Of a stretch of 21,889 nucleotides of DNA, positions 21,750 through 21,889 are shown in pieces. The translations under genes and the position numbers were made by a program. This DNA comes from CANHVK01 sp044232905. Its GTDB lineage: Bacteria > Bacteroidota > Bacteroidia > Flavobacteriales_D > Crocinitomicaceae. Location of the stretch: assembly GCA_044232905.1 (NCBI GenBank), contig JBIIKZ010000037.1:1-21889 (forward strand), in the 5' to 3' direction. Under the pieces are notes generated by a model. It searched no databases, was not told where the DNA came from, and saw only the letters and a program-made list of their open reading frames with translations. How positions within the stretch are numbered: position 1 is the stretch's first letter; each line of letters begins with the position of its first letter.

Positions 21750-21889
21750 TTTTATATTTTATGAGTTACTCGAATATAGTTAATTAATTGACCTTAATTT
21801 TTAAAATAAGTCATTTCATTTAAAAAATTTATACTTCTACTGATTCAATTTCTTAAAAAAACGACCTAATAACTCTATATAAAAAACAT
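21750..21889. other. Upstream region of CHAT gene 2
   Basis: 140 bp of A/T-rich sequence without a recognised gene or consensus promoter. A weak -7-like TATATTCG is read on the minus strand at 21777-21770. Confidence 0.4.

Overview
The window looks like chromosomal DNA of a low-GC member of the Bacteroidota, most likely a flavobacterium-like organism (possibly Crocinitomicaceae/Fluviicola-like; that rank is a guess). The evidence is a type IX secretion sorting domain, a LamG-type remnant, a lack of Shine-Dalgarno sequences, and several promoters of the Bacteroidota form TTG-N19-TAnnTTTG.

Layout. Positions 1-232 hold REP-like repeats. Positions 401-4478 are housekeeping: cvpA, a small beta-rich exported protein, aspartate kinase, then recA and bcp on the opposite strand, with a bidirectional terminator between lysC and recA. 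Positions 4614-5765 carry a first AAA/DUF4143 ATPase. Positions 6183-10884 carry module 1: small HTH regulators (one broken), a divergent ECF sigma factor, an overlapping single-pass membrane TPR-like protein, an orphan antitoxin-like gene, and a convergent exported TPR-CHAT (caspase-like) protein. Positions 11128-13716 carry accessory genes: a second DUF4143-type ATPase, an orphan HipB-like XRE regulator and a YoeB-family toxin-antitoxin pair. Positions 14096-17125 encode a 1009-residue secreted protein with cohesin-like, dockerin-like and T9SS sorting domains, followed by a decayed LamG gene start. Positions 17570-21749 carry module 2, with the same plan as module 1: two HTH regulators, divergent sigma factor, overlapping membrane protein, convergent CHAT protein.

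Two observations stand out. First, the ECF sigma / one-TM TPR protein / exported TPR-CHAT arrangement occurs twice, divergent in sequence but the same in gene order, orientation and overlaps. It looks like a signalling system in which a periplasmic caspase-like protease could act on the membrane protein and so release the sigma factor. This is inference. It recalls, without being homologous in parts, the TPR-CHAT/Csx30/sigma logic of type III-E CRISPR. Second, three accessory insertions (ATPase 1; ATPase 2 + XRE + TA; and, nested inside, XRE + TA) are each bounded by direct repeats of about 80-235 bp. Each repeat is a duplicated promoter region, and the duplications begin or end at terminator hairpins. 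That suggests one repeated route of cargo insertion.

All domain calls are from reading the sequence; no database search was run.
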